The translations under genes and the position numbers were made by a program. Positions 9,099 through 17,821 of a DNA stretch of 64,000 bases are shown here, piece after piece. The stretch is taken from assembly GCA_031549685.1 (NCBI GenBank), contig JAVBPG010000008.1:1-64000 (forward strand), written 5' to 3'. This DNA comes from JAITMY01 sp031549685. Its GTDB lineage: Bacteria; Bacteroidota; Bacteroidia; Bacteroidales; UBA932. Every line of letters starts with the position of its first letter. Within the stretch, counting starts at the first letter, position 1. The notes beneath the pieces are model-generated. The model was given only the letters and a program-made list of their open reading frames with translations, was not told where the DNA came from and did not search any database.

Positions 9099-10109
9099 TT
9101 AGAACGCTTTAGTAAGTAACCGCACCATTTTTGGAAAAAGAATGGCTGCTGTACGAGGTGTTGTTTTCAGTACGGCCACCAGTAATCGGATTTTGAAACA
9201 GTTTTTGTAATACGGGTTGTTCTTGTAGTTGGGTATAACGGTAGCTAATGCTCGGTATATATTTTTTAGTATTTCTGCCTGCGGTTTGGCAGTATTGCTT
9301 AAATAGCTCAGGGCTGCCATAAGGTAGGCCTTTTTCAGGTATATAAACTGCAATTCATTAGCATAATCTGCGTAAATCCCTTTTGCTCTTGCAAACGCTA
9401 ACAATCGGTTGAAAACCGACAATTTGTCAAGGTACCGCTTGTCGTCCTTTCGCCTGCTTAATGAGTTGCTGACGTAGGTGTAGCGGTACAAAGCCTTATC
9501 TACACTCGCTATACGTTCAGCACAAAGGATACAGCATGTTACAAAATAGCTATCCTCTGCGCTTTTTTCTGGTGGAAATAGAATGTCGTTTGCTTGCAGA
9601 AAATCGCGGCGATAAATATACGAAGTGAAATAGCTTATATAATCAACCAAAAAATGGCGTTTCTCCTCTGGCGAAAAAATACCCTGGACTGTTTGCTTGT
9701 TTCGCAGTATATGTGTAGGTTTTCCTAAAATATCAACTTGTTGTATGTGGCAGTAGCATATATCAGCTGCTTGTTGTATTGCCTTATTGTATAGCTCCTC
9801 GTACATGGTAGGCTCCACGCTGTCGTCGCTGTCAAGAAAAGCCACGTAGCTACCTTGTGCTACGTGTAATCCTACATTTCGTGCAAGCCCAGGACCAGAA
9901 TTGACCGCAGTTTCAGCAAAGCGAAACATGCTTCTTCGTCCGTTTTTTTCGATATGTTTTTTTAGTAAGGCAATGCTGTTGTCTTGTCCATGGTCGTCCA
10001 CTACAACTACCTCCAAATCGCTCAACGTTTGACATAGCAGTGAATCTATGCAGGAGGTAATGTACTTCTCGGCATTATATACAGGGATTATTACGGAAAC
10101 TTTTGGCAT
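9099..10109 (-). CDS. Glycosyltransferase family 2
   Basis: 336 aa. GT-A fold start PKVSVIIPVYNAEKYITSC, nucleotide-binding DDHGQDNS, and the metal-binding FLDSDDSVEP motif at about residue 95 are all present. The middle holds a likely acceptor-binding region (EKSAEDSYFVTCC). Cytoplasmic, with a basic C-terminal tail. It likely adds one sugar to the lipid-linked repeat unit exported by the flippase at 14459. Donor and linkage cannot be told from sequence. It lies 55 bp after the second GT2 gene. Confidence 0.9.
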   Translation of the reverse strand: MPKVSVIIPVYNAEKYITSCIDSLLCQTLSDLEVVVVDDHGQDNSIALLKKHIEKNGRRSMFRFAETAVNSGPGLARNVGLHVAQGSYVAFLDSDDSVEPTMYEELYNKAIQQAADICYCHIQQVDILGKPTHILRNKQTVQGIFSPEEKRHFLVDYISYFTSYIYRRDFLQANDILFPPEKSAEDSYFVTCCILCAERIASVDKALYRYTYVSNSLSRRKDDKRYLDKLSVFNRLLAFARAKGIYADYANELQFIYLKKAYLMAALSYLSNTAKPQAEILKNIYRALATVIPNYKNNPYYKNCFKIRLLVAVLKTTPRTAAILFPKMVRLLTKAF

Positions 10110-10164
10110 CAGGCTTATACGGTTTGCTGCATCAATGCTTTTTATAGTAGAAATTTATGTGTAA

Positions 10165-11001
10165 TTATTTCACGGATGTGCGAGCTGTTACTTTGTTAAT
10201 GACCGATGCCGGCAGGAGGTATTTTAGGATTTTATATAGCGTATAGTATAAGTTGTTCTTTTTTCTTAACCTCTCCCATTCCTTTGCTACTGTATTTATC
10301 GTAACCTCGGAGTAGCCGTTCTGCCTAAGCACTTTCTTGCATTCCAGAAGCGCTACCTTTTCTCTTTTTGACGAAATACCACCCCTGCGGAAGTTGCTTA
10401 TAACACTATTGATGTACAGAAACTTTACTCCCGCCAAATTACACCTAACGGTGAAATCAAAATCGGCAGCAATTTTATACTGTAGATCGAACAGCCCATA
10501 TTTTTCATATACCGACTTTGCTACAAAAAATGTAGGGTGGTATAGCAACATCCCTTTGTATAGCTCATCTAAGTTTGTATTCGGTTTTTTAAGCTTGAAG
10601 AATGTGCCATCTTCATTCAAAAGATTAATGTTGCCGTGAAAAACACCTGCATCTTTGTTGCCCATGTATGCCCTTGTCACTTTTTCTACTGTGTCAGCCT
10701 CGTAGTAATCGCTGGCATTTATTATGCCAATCAGCTCACCTTTTGCCATGCGAATACCCTTGTTCATGGCGTCGTATATGCCACCGTCTTTTTCGCTAAT
10801 CCAGCGGAATTGGAATCTATGCTTAATTCTTGCCTCGTAACTTTTTATTATTTCAAGTGTCTTGTCTGTAGAATTACCATCTACAATAATGTATTCAAGG
10901 TTCGAATATGTTTGCGATAGAACGCCTTCAATGGTTTGCGAAAGGTGTTTTTCGGCATTGTAGGTTACGGTAATAATGGAAATGAGGGGCGGTGTTGTCA
11001 T
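10165..11001 (-). CDS. Glycosyltransferase family 2 (second)
   Basis: 278 aa from MTTPPLISIITVTYNAEKH. Typical GT2 motifs follow: YIIVDGNSTDKTLEII, EKDGGIYDAMNKGI, and IINASDYYE in place of the usual DDD-type metal motif. The DGGIYDAMNKG stretch is characteristic of WcaA/PssE-like GT2 enzymes. A start 14 codons upstream is possible, but the chosen ATG overlaps the stop of the GT4 gene as ATGA, a standard translational coupling, and the family begins here. Sugar donor unknown. Confidence 0.9.
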   Translation of the reverse strand: MTTPPLISIITVTYNAEKHLSQTIEGVLSQTYSNLEYIIVDGNSTDKTLEIIKSYEARIKHRFQFRWISEKDGGIYDAMNKGIRMAKGELIGIINASDYYEADTVEKVTRAYMGNKDAGVFHGNINLLNEDGTFFKLKKPNTNLDELYKGMLLYHPTFFVAKSVYEKYGLFDLQYKIAADFDFTVRCNLAGVKFLYINSVISNFRRGGISSKREKVALLECKKVLRQNGYSEVTINTVAKEWERLRKKNNLYYTLYKILKYLLPASVINKVTARTSVK

Positions 11002-12233
11002 TGTAAAACCTCGTGATATACTTTTGAGTATGAGTCCACACACTTCGTTCTGTCATAATCTGTTAATGCTTTCTCTCTTGCCTGTTTTGATATTAGCTTG
11101 GTATCTGCCTTATTCAAAACCCAATCTATACCTTTGGCAAAGTCAGTCACATCAAATCGATTTGCAATATATCCTGTTTTTTGGTGCTCCACAATATCTG
11201 TTAGCCCTCCAACATTAAAGCAAACTATTGGAATGCCACATGAGGTCGGCTCCGTGGCTGTTTGTGGAAGATTATCCATTCTTGAGGGAACAAGCATCAC
11301 ATTGGCAGAATTGTAGATCAGGCTCATTGTGATTTCGTCTGATACTCTGCCTAGGAAATGTACGGGCATGTTAAAATTTTGATAATCAGTCCGTTGAGAT
11401 GCTCCAAATATCAATAATTCTACATTTGTTTTATCATATTTTTCGGCAAATATTTGTAAAGCCTCAATGAGTAAACTGCCGCCTTTAATAGTATTGGCAA
11501 TGCCTCCGATAGCACCAAACAAGATATACCTTTTGTCTTTCTCTAGATTTAGAATTTCTCGAGCACCTTGCTGGTCTATTGGTTTAAATATATCTGTATC
11601 TAAACAATTGTGGATGGTGGCAGATTTATTATTATAAAATAAATTTGACTTTTCTGCACAAGCAGTTTCCCACTGGCTGGGTGTTATAATATAAAATTGA
11701 TTGTTTTTCCAGTAACGTTTTTTTCTGTTCAATACCCAACGATTGATGTTGAAACCTTTGTATGGATTTGGCTTATACTCTTTAATGTATGCGTCGTCAT
11801 CCATCCCATTCTGATAGTGTTCTGCACCACAGAATGCCCAAGAGTCATGTAAAGTCCAAACTATAGGTTTTTTGATTTTTGAAACATCCCTAATACTCAT
11901 CATTTCGCTGTTAATGAAATGCAGGTTAACTAAATCACAATCGAATTTATTTATCTGCTTGAGCAAGTTTCCTCCAAATAAATTTATAGAATGCGGAATG
12001 GGGTTTGTGGACCTGTTTAGTTTTCTAATAATGATACTGCTAATCTCATAACAAAATTTTATATATAGTTCTTTGAATTTGGAGACCCGATACACGTATG
12101 GATAGTCGGTATATTTTAGAACCACAAACATGCTTGCATCAATACCCCAACTCCTTTGTGCTTTGACAAGGCGCATTGCCGCAATGCCGGCACCAAATCT
12201 GCCATCGGAATAACATATGTGAAGAATTTTCAT
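10998..12233 (-). CDS. Glycosyltransferase family 4 (GT-B)
   Basis: 411 aa. The N-terminus MKILHICYSDGRFGAGIAAMRL is the usual GT4 acceptor-domain start. DLVNLHFIN, WTLHDSWAFCGAEHYQ (seen in WcaC/colanic-acid-type enzymes) and the C-terminal nucleotide-sugar region PSRMDNLPQTATEPTSCGIPIV with its E(x7)E pattern are present. Cytoplasmic retaining transferase. Coupled by ATGA overlap to the GT2 gene downstream, and only 1 bp after the methyltransferase gene upstream. Part of the glycan operon. Confidence 0.92.
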   Translation of the reverse strand: MKILHICYSDGRFGAGIAAMRLVKAQRSWGIDASMFVVLKYTDYPYVYRVSKFKELYIKFCYEISSIIIRKLNRSTNPIPHSINLFGGNLLKQINKFDCDLVNLHFINSEMMSIRDVSKIKKPIVWTLHDSWAFCGAEHYQNGMDDDAYIKEYKPNPYKGFNINRWVLNRKKRYWKNNQFYIITPSQWETACAEKSNLFYNNKSATIHNCLDTDIFKPIDQQGAREILNLEKDKRYILFGAIGGIANTIKGGSLLIEALQIFAEKYDKTNVELLIFGASQRTDYQNFNMPVHFLGRVSDEITMSLIYNSANVMLVPSRMDNLPQTATEPTSCGIPIVCFNVGGLTDIVEHQKTGYIANRFDVTDFAKGIDWVLNKADTKLISKQAREKALTDYDRTKCVDSYSKVYHEVLQ

Positions 12234-12234
12234 G

Positions 12235-13038
12235 TTATCTTTTTTTAGCTTCCATAAATAATGAAGTGCGCCCTAAGACTACTCCGCTTCTTATATCCAA
12301 CTCGTATTTTTCCCAATTTTGAATGTCGCTGTCAGAAGGGCTTTTTCTTGAAATTTCTGTGAACCCACAGTTTTTTAAGAGACGAGCAAGAGAAAACCTG
12401 TCGTACATCCATAAATGGACTTCTCCTCCTAAGCGAAAACGGCCTATTTTTTTTGCTTCAGAAAACAAGCCTAACTTATCGATTATTTCTTCTATTAAAT
12501 ATTTAAATCCTTTTGAATGCATTCTGCGCAACCGTTGCAAAAATGCTGTGTTTTCACTACCTGTACGCCAAACAGTTGCCCTGTTTTCAATGTATGTTTT
12601 GTTGATAAGGGGCTGCTTGAGAAGTTTTGCCATTTCTCCACCGCTTGCATTACGAACGGTCTGGTCATACATTTCAAGCATAATCCAGTCGTAATTTGCC
12701 TCTGAGAGTTTTGTGGAATTTTCTAAATTTTCATTTAAGAACCTTTTATATTCATTTACGATTTCCTCCAGGTCGGGAACAACAACCCGTATAATTCCGT
12801 CAGGTTTTAACACGCGAAAACATTCCTTGATAAAAGCAGGTGCTTTGTCTTTTGAGAAATGCTCCAAAACCTGTGAATGATATACTGCATCAAAGTGATT
12901 ATCTGGGAATGGAATTCCCCTTAGGACATTTGCTCGAATTACGTTGGGCGATTGTGGGAAGGTGTCAATGTTTATCCAATCAGGGTGAAATTTGTTGCCG
13001 CAGCCAACATTTAATAGTTGAGGACATTCGTTAGTCAT
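12235..13038 (-). CDS. Class I SAM-dependent methyltransferase
   Basis: 267 aa. SAM-binding motif I LLNVGCGNKFHPDWINID (residues 8-25), then FDAVYHSQVLEHF and FRVLKPDGIIRVVVPD, the Methyltransf_11-type layout. It likely modifies a sugar of the surface glycan. Its start overlaps the LicD stop by 8 bp and it is followed at once by the GT4 gene, so it is clearly in the operon. Acceptor unknown. Confidence 0.85.
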   Translation of the reverse strand: MTNECPQLLNVGCGNKFHPDWINIDTFPQSPNVIRANVLRGIPFPDNHFDAVYHSQVLEHFSKDKAPAFIKECFRVLKPDGIIRVVVPDLEEIVNEYKRFLNENLENSTKLSEANYDWIMLEMYDQTVRNASGGEMAKLLKQPLINKTYIENRATVWRTGSENTAFLQRLRRMHSKGFKYLIEEIIDKLGLFSEAKKIGRFRLGGEVHLWMYDRFSLARLLKNCGFTEISRKSPSDSDIQNWEKYELDIRSGVVLGRTSLFMEAKKR

Positions 13039-13846
13039 AAATTTCTATTTTACTTGCATGTACTTGTCTTTTTTCTATTGGTGGAATTTGCATGTAATCC
13101 CCATAAATGTTTTTTAAATATAGATCCGTATTTGCAGGTGCAAAAAACTCTTTTTCTTCGAATTTTATAAGCGTTAAGGGAAAAAGAATATTTTTGTACT
13201 GTTGAACACTTAAATATATATTTTGTTCGTACGGATAAATAATTTGCTTGCGAGGAATTAAGAAGCGGGTGATTCGAGCCATAAATACCATTAACTTCAC
13301 GAATGGATACATAATGTAGGCTACAACTTTTTCTTGTTTTGTTTGAGCAATATAACTTCCTTCTACAATTCGACACGAACGGCGATAAAAGTAGTTGATG
13401 AACTTTCTTATCACTGCATTCCCTCGCTCCATATAGAAAATATCAATGAATATGCCTAATGTTGTGCCATCACATTGAGTTATTCGTGAATTTTTATCCA
13501 ATACTTTGAAAAAACCGAATGTTGAACCAAGTCTTTTAACGTTTTGAACAGATAGGTTACTGGGTAGTTCGCTCTTAAGTAGATTGATTAATCGCTTTCG
13601 GTCTTTTCGTAAAACGCAGATGTCTAAATCATCGTCCCAAGGTATAAAGCCTCCATGTCGTACTGCGCCGAGCAGCGTGCCAAAGTCAAGCCAGTAGGTG
13701 ATGCTGTGCTTTTGACAGATTTTATCTACTTCAAGTAGAATGTCCAGCATTCTGAGTTGCGCTTTGCGAAGAACTGTACCTTCGCCATTATATTGTGAAA
13801 AGTCCTCCACTTTACTTTCGTGCAATAATTCTAATAAACATTTCAT
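13031..13846 (-). CDS. LicD-family phosphotransferase
   Basis: 271 aa from MKCLLELLHESKVE. The LicD core is clear: CQKHSITYWLDFGTLLGAVR followed by GFIPWDDDLDIC, with the metal-binding PWDDDLD. LicD proteins transfer phosphocholine or other phospho-substituents to surface polysaccharides; which substituent is used here is open, since no licABC genes are present. An ATG 20 codons earlier (13906) would lengthen the overlap with the upstream methyltransferase from 35 to 95 bp and adds residues outside the family, so the later start is preferred. Confidence 0.85.
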   Translation of the reverse strand: MKCLLELLHESKVEDFSQYNGEGTVLRKAQLRMLDILLEVDKICQKHSITYWLDFGTLLGAVRHGGFIPWDDDLDICVLRKDRKRLINLLKSELPSNLSVQNVKRLGSTFGFFKVLDKNSRITQCDGTTLGIFIDIFYMERGNAVIRKFINYFYRRSCRIVEGSYIAQTKQEKVVAYIMYPFVKLMVFMARITRFLIPRKQIIYPYEQNIYLSVQQYKNILFPLTLIKFEEKEFFAPANTDLYLKNIYGDYMQIPPIEKRQVHASKIEIYD

Positions 13847-14441
13847 CTTGTCCAGCAAAAGGCGCAAATCCCCTTGCTTCAGCAGCAAAACTAAGTTTGA
13901 ACCCAATTACCCTTAACTCTTCGCAGAACTTGTCAAAATTTAAAAAGCGGCGGTAGTGGTTATTGTAAATGTAAGCACCTTCTTCGTCTACTACCTTGTC
14001 TCCCATTTTATAAATTTCATTCTTCTGTCCGCGTACTTCGATACACAAAGAGCCCGCTTCTTTCAAATTACTGTAAGCCCATCTCAAAGTTCTTTGTTCC
14101 TCTTGTTTGGAAACGGAGTGTAAGGTAAAGCGTGAATAAACGATATCAAAAGCTTCCTCGAAATTACTTAACGTAGTGAAATCTGCGGCTAAGAAGGAGA
14201 GATTCTCGAGTTGCTTATAGCGGGTGTTCAGAAACTCTATTTCACTCTCGCACTGGTCAACTGCAACAACCTTTAGCCCTTCATTGGCGAAAAATATAGC
14301 ATCCCGACCGTTACCGCATCCTAATTCAATAATGGAGTATCCGGGATTTATGGTTGTACTTAATATTGTTTTTGCAAAAAGTGAGGGCTTTAACTCTTCA
14401 TTTTGTGTTTTGTAAAATTCTTCCCAATAATTTTTATCCAT
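13812..14441 (-). CDS. SAM-dependent methyltransferase (TehB/Methyltransf_25-like)
   Basis: 209 aa. Begins MDKNYWEEFYKTQ, then motif I SIIELGCGNGRDAIFFANEG (near 35-54), the acidic VVAVDQCESEIEF and AFDIVYSRFTLHSVSKQEE. This is the compact class I fold with a start typical of small-molecule or sugar methyltransferases. It is 17 bp after wzx and overlaps licD. In this operon a role in capping or decorating the glycan is plausible; a capping methyltransferase plus LicD could set chain length, but that is inference. Confidence 0.8.
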   Translation of the reverse strand: MDKNYWEEFYKTQNEELKPSLFAKTILSTTINPGYSIIELGCGNGRDAIFFANEGLKVVAVDQCESEIEFLNTRYKQLENLSFLAADFTTLSNFEEAFDIVYSRFTLHSVSKQEEQRTLRWAYSNLKEAGSLCIEVRGQKNEIYKMGDKVVDEEGAYIYNNHYRRFLNFDKFCEELRVIGFKLSFAAEARGFAPFAGQDEMFIRIIARK

Positions 14442-14458
14442 AATCTTTTACTCCTACA

Positions 14459-15946
14459 TTATTTATTTCTAAACTTTCTTGCTACCATCCTTATTGCTTC
14501 CATAGCTTCCTCGCTTAACTTCAACTTTAGCATCGCAAATGTAACAAAAAATCCTACGATGAAGGTTTGTACGGCAAAGCTAATGTAGGGGTTAGCTATA
14601 CTTGGTAGCAGTAGCGAAATCCCGAACGCAGCAGCTAATGTGATTGCTATTTGCAAACATTTCCATGTAAAGGGCTGTATTTTGAGCAATGCCTGCACCA
14701 GTATTACCATTATGCAGTTGTAAATAAAAAGTGATGCCAAAGAGGCAATTGCTGCGCCGGTAATGCCAAAGCGAGGAATTAAAAGAAGGTTGCTCACAAT
14801 GGCTAAAATACCCAAAAAGATGGTGCAAAACGGTGTGAGAAAGTAGTACTTGGAGTAGCCTATAATGATGCTGTTGATGCCCGTGGTCAAGTCCACAAAT
14901 TTGCCCAAGCCAATGAATAGTACTACGTATTTCCCCGCATCATAAATTTCCCCATTGGGCATTATGGCAAATAGATTGTCGATGTTAATCCAAATGAGCA
15001 GCAGTAGCGTGCCTGATATGAGCAGCTGGTTTTGGGTGACTTTTCTGTACAGTGTGGCAACCTTGTGTATGTTGCCGCTATTAAGTTCGGCAGAAACCTG
15101 TGGCCCTACAAGCGAGTTGATGGAGCGTGAAGGAATCTCAATCATTGTGGCAATAAAAAAGGCAATAGTGAAAATGCCAGTGTTAGTGAGATTGATTTTA
15201 CTGCTAATCATTAGTACATCTATCTTACCCATGAGCATGCTGCCTAGTCCGGCAAGCATGGTGTTGCCACCAAACTTGCTCATGTTCCACGCCAGCTGCC
15301 GGGTCAGTATTTTATCTGAGGGCTTGGTAAGATGAAACACGCCAATATGCTTGTAGTAGATTCCGTTGGCGATGGCGGCAATGCCATAAACTAAAGCGAA
15401 ACCCGCAACAAATGTGCGGATGTCAATGATTTGGTGAAAATATAGAAAAATGAGAATTACGTTGAGGACTCGAATGACTATGTCGCGTGTAAAACGGGCA
15501 TAGAAAATGCGCTGGTATATGGTGCTCAACGTTTCAAAGAACAGAAGTGCCACCATGGCTAACGCCAAAGGTAGGGTGTAGTAGAAGTTATCGGCAAATA
15601 GCTGTGAGTTGCTGGCGAAAGCGCTGATAATTTGCTTAGAGAATAGGCAAATTACGCCGCTTACCAAAAGAACTCCTATTAAGGGGACAAAAAAGCAAAA
15701 GGATATAAATGTTTTTTCGTGGTGTCGCTGTTTGAAGTAGGGAAAGAACTTTACCATAACGCTGGTGCTACCCAGCAGGGCAAAAAAAGAAAACATGGTA
15801 GCCACATCAATGAGCAGACGCATGAGCCCCACCTCTTCGGGAGTAAGGAAGTAGGGATACACAAAGATGGTAATAATGGCACCTATCCCGGCCCCGATGT
15901 ACGAAACAACCGTGCCCTTTATGCCCTCTTTAATTACAACACCCAT
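14459..15946 (-). CDS. wzx: Oligosaccharide flippase (Wzx/polysaccharide transporter family)
   Basis: 495 aa with about 12-14 hydrophobic spans from residue 13 on; the N-terminal IKGTVVSYIGAGIGAIITIFVYPYFLTPEEVGLMRL is typical of the MOP-superfamily polysaccharide flippases found in Bacteroidota. It moves undecaprenyl-linked repeat units across the inner membrane. It starts 4 bp after radA stops, so the glycan operon seems to be transcribed together with radA. No Wzy polymerase was recognised in the window; the YfhO protein is not an obvious substitute. Confidence 0.88.
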   Translation of the reverse strand: MGVVIKEGIKGTVVSYIGAGIGAIITIFVYPYFLTPEEVGLMRLLIDVATMFSFFALLGSTSVMVKFFPYFKQRHHEKTFISFCFFVPLIGVLLVSGVICLFSKQIISAFASNSQLFADNFYYTLPLALAMVALLFFETLSTIYQRIFYARFTRDIVIRVLNVILIFLYFHQIIDIRTFVAGFALVYGIAAIANGIYYKHIGVFHLTKPSDKILTRQLAWNMSKFGGNTMLAGLGSMLMGKIDVLMISSKINLTNTGIFTIAFFIATMIEIPSRSINSLVGPQVSAELNSGNIHKVATLYRKVTQNQLLISGTLLLLIWINIDNLFAIMPNGEIYDAGKYVVLFIGLGKFVDLTTGINSIIIGYSKYYFLTPFCTIFLGILAIVSNLLLIPRFGITGAAIASLASLFIYNCIMVILVQALLKIQPFTWKCLQIAITLAAAFGISLLLPSIANPYISFAVQTFIVGFFVTFAMLKLKLSEEAMEAIRMVARKFRNK

Positions 15947-15950
15947 AGCG

Positions 15951-17324
15951 CTATTCCTCCCTTTGTCCCTTAAACAGTTTCGGCATCATCTCCTCAATTT
16001 TCCCTGCGAAAATGACTTCGATATTTCCCGACTTCTTCAACCCTTTTTGGTTGTATTTTGAAACGAAAATGCGCTTGAAGCCCAACTTCTCCGCCTCGGC
16101 AATGCGCTGATCAACACGGGCTACAGGGCGAATTTCGCCGGAGAGGCCTAACTCGGCGGCGAAGCAGCAATCGGTGGGGACGGGCAGGTCGAAGTTGGAG
16201 GAGAGCACGGCAACGGCCACCGCCAAGTCAATGGCCGGATCGTTGACCTTGAGCCCTCCGGCAATGTTGAGGAAAACGTCTTTGGCCGCAAGACGGAATC
16301 CCGCGCGCTTTTCGAGCACGGCCAGCAGCATGTTGAGGCGACGAATGTCGAAGCCGGTGGTGCTGCGCTGCGGGGTGCCGTACACCGCGGTGCTCACCAG
16401 CGATTGTATTTCAATGAGGAAGGGCCGCACGCCGTCCACCGAGGCGGCAATGGCCACGCCGCTCAGGGGCTCCTGGTGGTGCGTGATAAGAATCTCGGAG
16501 GGGTTGCTGACCTCGCGCAACCCTGTTCCCGTCATTTCAAAAATGCCTAACTCCGAGGTGGAGCCGAAGCGATTTTTTGCGGAACGAAGTATGCGATAAA
16601 TATGCTGGTTGTCGCCCTCGAACTGGAGCACAACGTCCACAATATGCTCCAGCACCTTTGGCCCGGCAATGGTGCCGTCCTTGGTAATGTGCCCGATGAC
16701 GAAGATGGGCGTTCCCGTTTCCTTGGCGTACTTGAGCAGTAGCGCTGCACACTCACGTATTTGTGAAATGCTGCCTGCCGAACTTTCAATACGCTTGCTG
16801 GCTAAGGTTTGTATGGAGTCAATTACAATGAGGTTAGGCTTCAGCTCGTGGGCGTGTGCCAGAATATTTTCAAGCAGCGTTTCGCTCAATATGTAGCAAC
16901 CTTGCCCGCTGCCGCCAAGCCGCTCGGCTCGTAGCTTAATTTGTTGGGCACTCTCCTCACCGCTTACGTACAGCGTTTTCATCAGCGGATTTTTCAGCGC
17001 CAGCTGCAAGGCCAGCGTAGATTTTCCAATGCCCGGCTCGCCGCCGATGAGCACCATGCTGCCGGGAACCAGTCCTCCTCCTAGAATCCTATCCACCTCG
17101 CCGCTGCCCAAGCCCATGCGGGGCTCCTGCTCTATGCTGATGCTATCGACGAGTAGGGGCTTGGCGTTGCCCTGCGGCAAAAATGAGAGCCCGCTGCTGC
17201 TATCTTTGGTAACGAGCTCCTCCACAAAGGTATTCCACTCCCCGCAGCCGGGGCATTTGCCCAGCCACTTGGCCGACTCGTATCCGCACGATTGGCAGAA
17301 GTATGCTTTGTGAGGTTTTGCCAT
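15951..17324 (-). CDS. radA: DNA repair protein RadA
   Basis: 457 aa, full length. N-terminal C4 zinc finger (Cys10, 13, 24, 27: CQSCGYESAKWLGKCPGCGEW), RecA-like ATPase with Walker A GGEPGIGKST near residue 95, the RadA signature KNRFGSTSELGIF, and a C-terminal Lon-protease-like domain (RLNMLLAVLEKRAGFRL onward). RadA helps branch migration during recombination repair. It is oddly placed as the first gene of the glycan block, 4 bp before wzx. A hairpin lies between it and the zinc-ribbon gene upstream. Confidence 0.97.
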   Translation of the reverse strand: MAKPHKAYFCQSCGYESAKWLGKCPGCGEWNTFVEELVTKDSSSGLSFLPQGNAKPLLVDSISIEQEPRMGLGSGEVDRILGGGLVPGSMVLIGGEPGIGKSTLALQLALKNPLMKTLYVSGEESAQQIKLRAERLGGSGQGCYILSETLLENILAHAHELKPNLIVIDSIQTLASKRIESSAGSISQIRECAALLLKYAKETGTPIFVIGHITKDGTIAGPKVLEHIVDVVLQFEGDNQHIYRILRSAKNRFGSTSELGIFEMTGTGLREVSNPSEILITHHQEPLSGVAIAASVDGVRPFLIEIQSLVSTAVYGTPQRSTTGFDIRRLNMLLAVLEKRAGFRLAAKDVFLNIAGGLKVNDPAIDLAVAVAVLSSNFDLPVPTDCCFAAELGLSGEIRPVARVDQRIAEAEKLGFKRIFVSKYNQKGLKKSGNIEVIFAGKIEEMMPKLFKGQREE

Positions 17325-17413
17325 TTACTATTTTTTCATTTACCAAATACCATTTGGTTGCCTGGCTTAGCCGTAATAACTTGTAAAGTTAATACATTAA
17401 AGGCGGAAAAACA

Positions 17414-17446
17414 AAATGCGCAGCAGGCTGATCCTACTGCGCATTT
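17414..17446 (-). terminator. Rho-independent terminator after the zinc-ribbon gene
   Basis: Arms AAATGCGCAG (17414-17423) and CTGCGCATTT (17437-17446) form a 10-bp stem. Read on the minus strand the stem is followed by TTTGTTTTT. It lies 20 bp after the stop of the gene at 17467 and separates it from radA. Confidence 0.75.
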
Positions 17447-17466
17447 AAATGGTAGATTGCAGCTGG

Positions 17467-17739
17467 TTAAATGGTCTTTTTCCTCCACCTTTCCAGGCTT
17501 GGAATGCTTAGCGTAAACAGCCATGCCGTGAAGGCCGAATGTCCGCCCTCGCGCATTACCTTGCGGCAAAATAGCTGCATGTCTTTTGCCGTTTTAATCT
17601 CGGGCTGGGTAAACTTACCGCCGGCGTAGCAGTAGCTGCAATACTTGGAACTGTTGCTACCGTCGGCTTCGGTGCCGCCGCCCTGCGGGTCTTTGTCAAG
17701 CGGCATGCCGCAACTTTGACAGAATTGTTTTTTTGCCAT
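17467..17739 (-). CDS. Small putative zinc-ribbon protein
   Basis: 90 aa, cytoplasmic. The N-terminus holds CQSCGMPLDKD and, about 25 residues later, KYCSYCYAGGKFTQPE, giving two CxxC pairs as in the putative zinc-ribbon family (zf-ribbon_2 type). In this family the domain is often fused to transcription-related or unknown domains; here it stands alone with a 50-residue helical tail. Function unknown. The start follows AAATATTTGCT and a repeat-rich gap. It has its own terminator. Confidence 0.8.
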   Translation of the reverse strand: MAKKQFCQSCGMPLDKDPQGGGTEADGSNSSKYCSYCYAGGKFTQPEIKTAKDMQLFCRKVMREGGHSAFTAWLFTLSIPSLERWRKKTI

Positions 17740-17767
17740 AGCAAATATTTACTATTAGACTATTTAC

Positions 17768-17808
17768 CATCTACCATTTTTGCTCTGCAAGGCATAAAAT
17801 GGTAGATG
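17768..17808. repeat. 13-bp inverted repeat after the MFS gene
   Basis: CATCTACCATTTT (17768-17780) pairs perfectly with AAAATGGTAGATG (17796-17808). It sits 14 bp after the stop of the transporter gene and may end that transcript, but no strong T-run follows. Related TTTACCATNTACCATT tracts occur around 17330-17355 and 17445-17475. Confidence 0.55.
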
Positions 17809-17821
17809 ATGAAATGGTACA

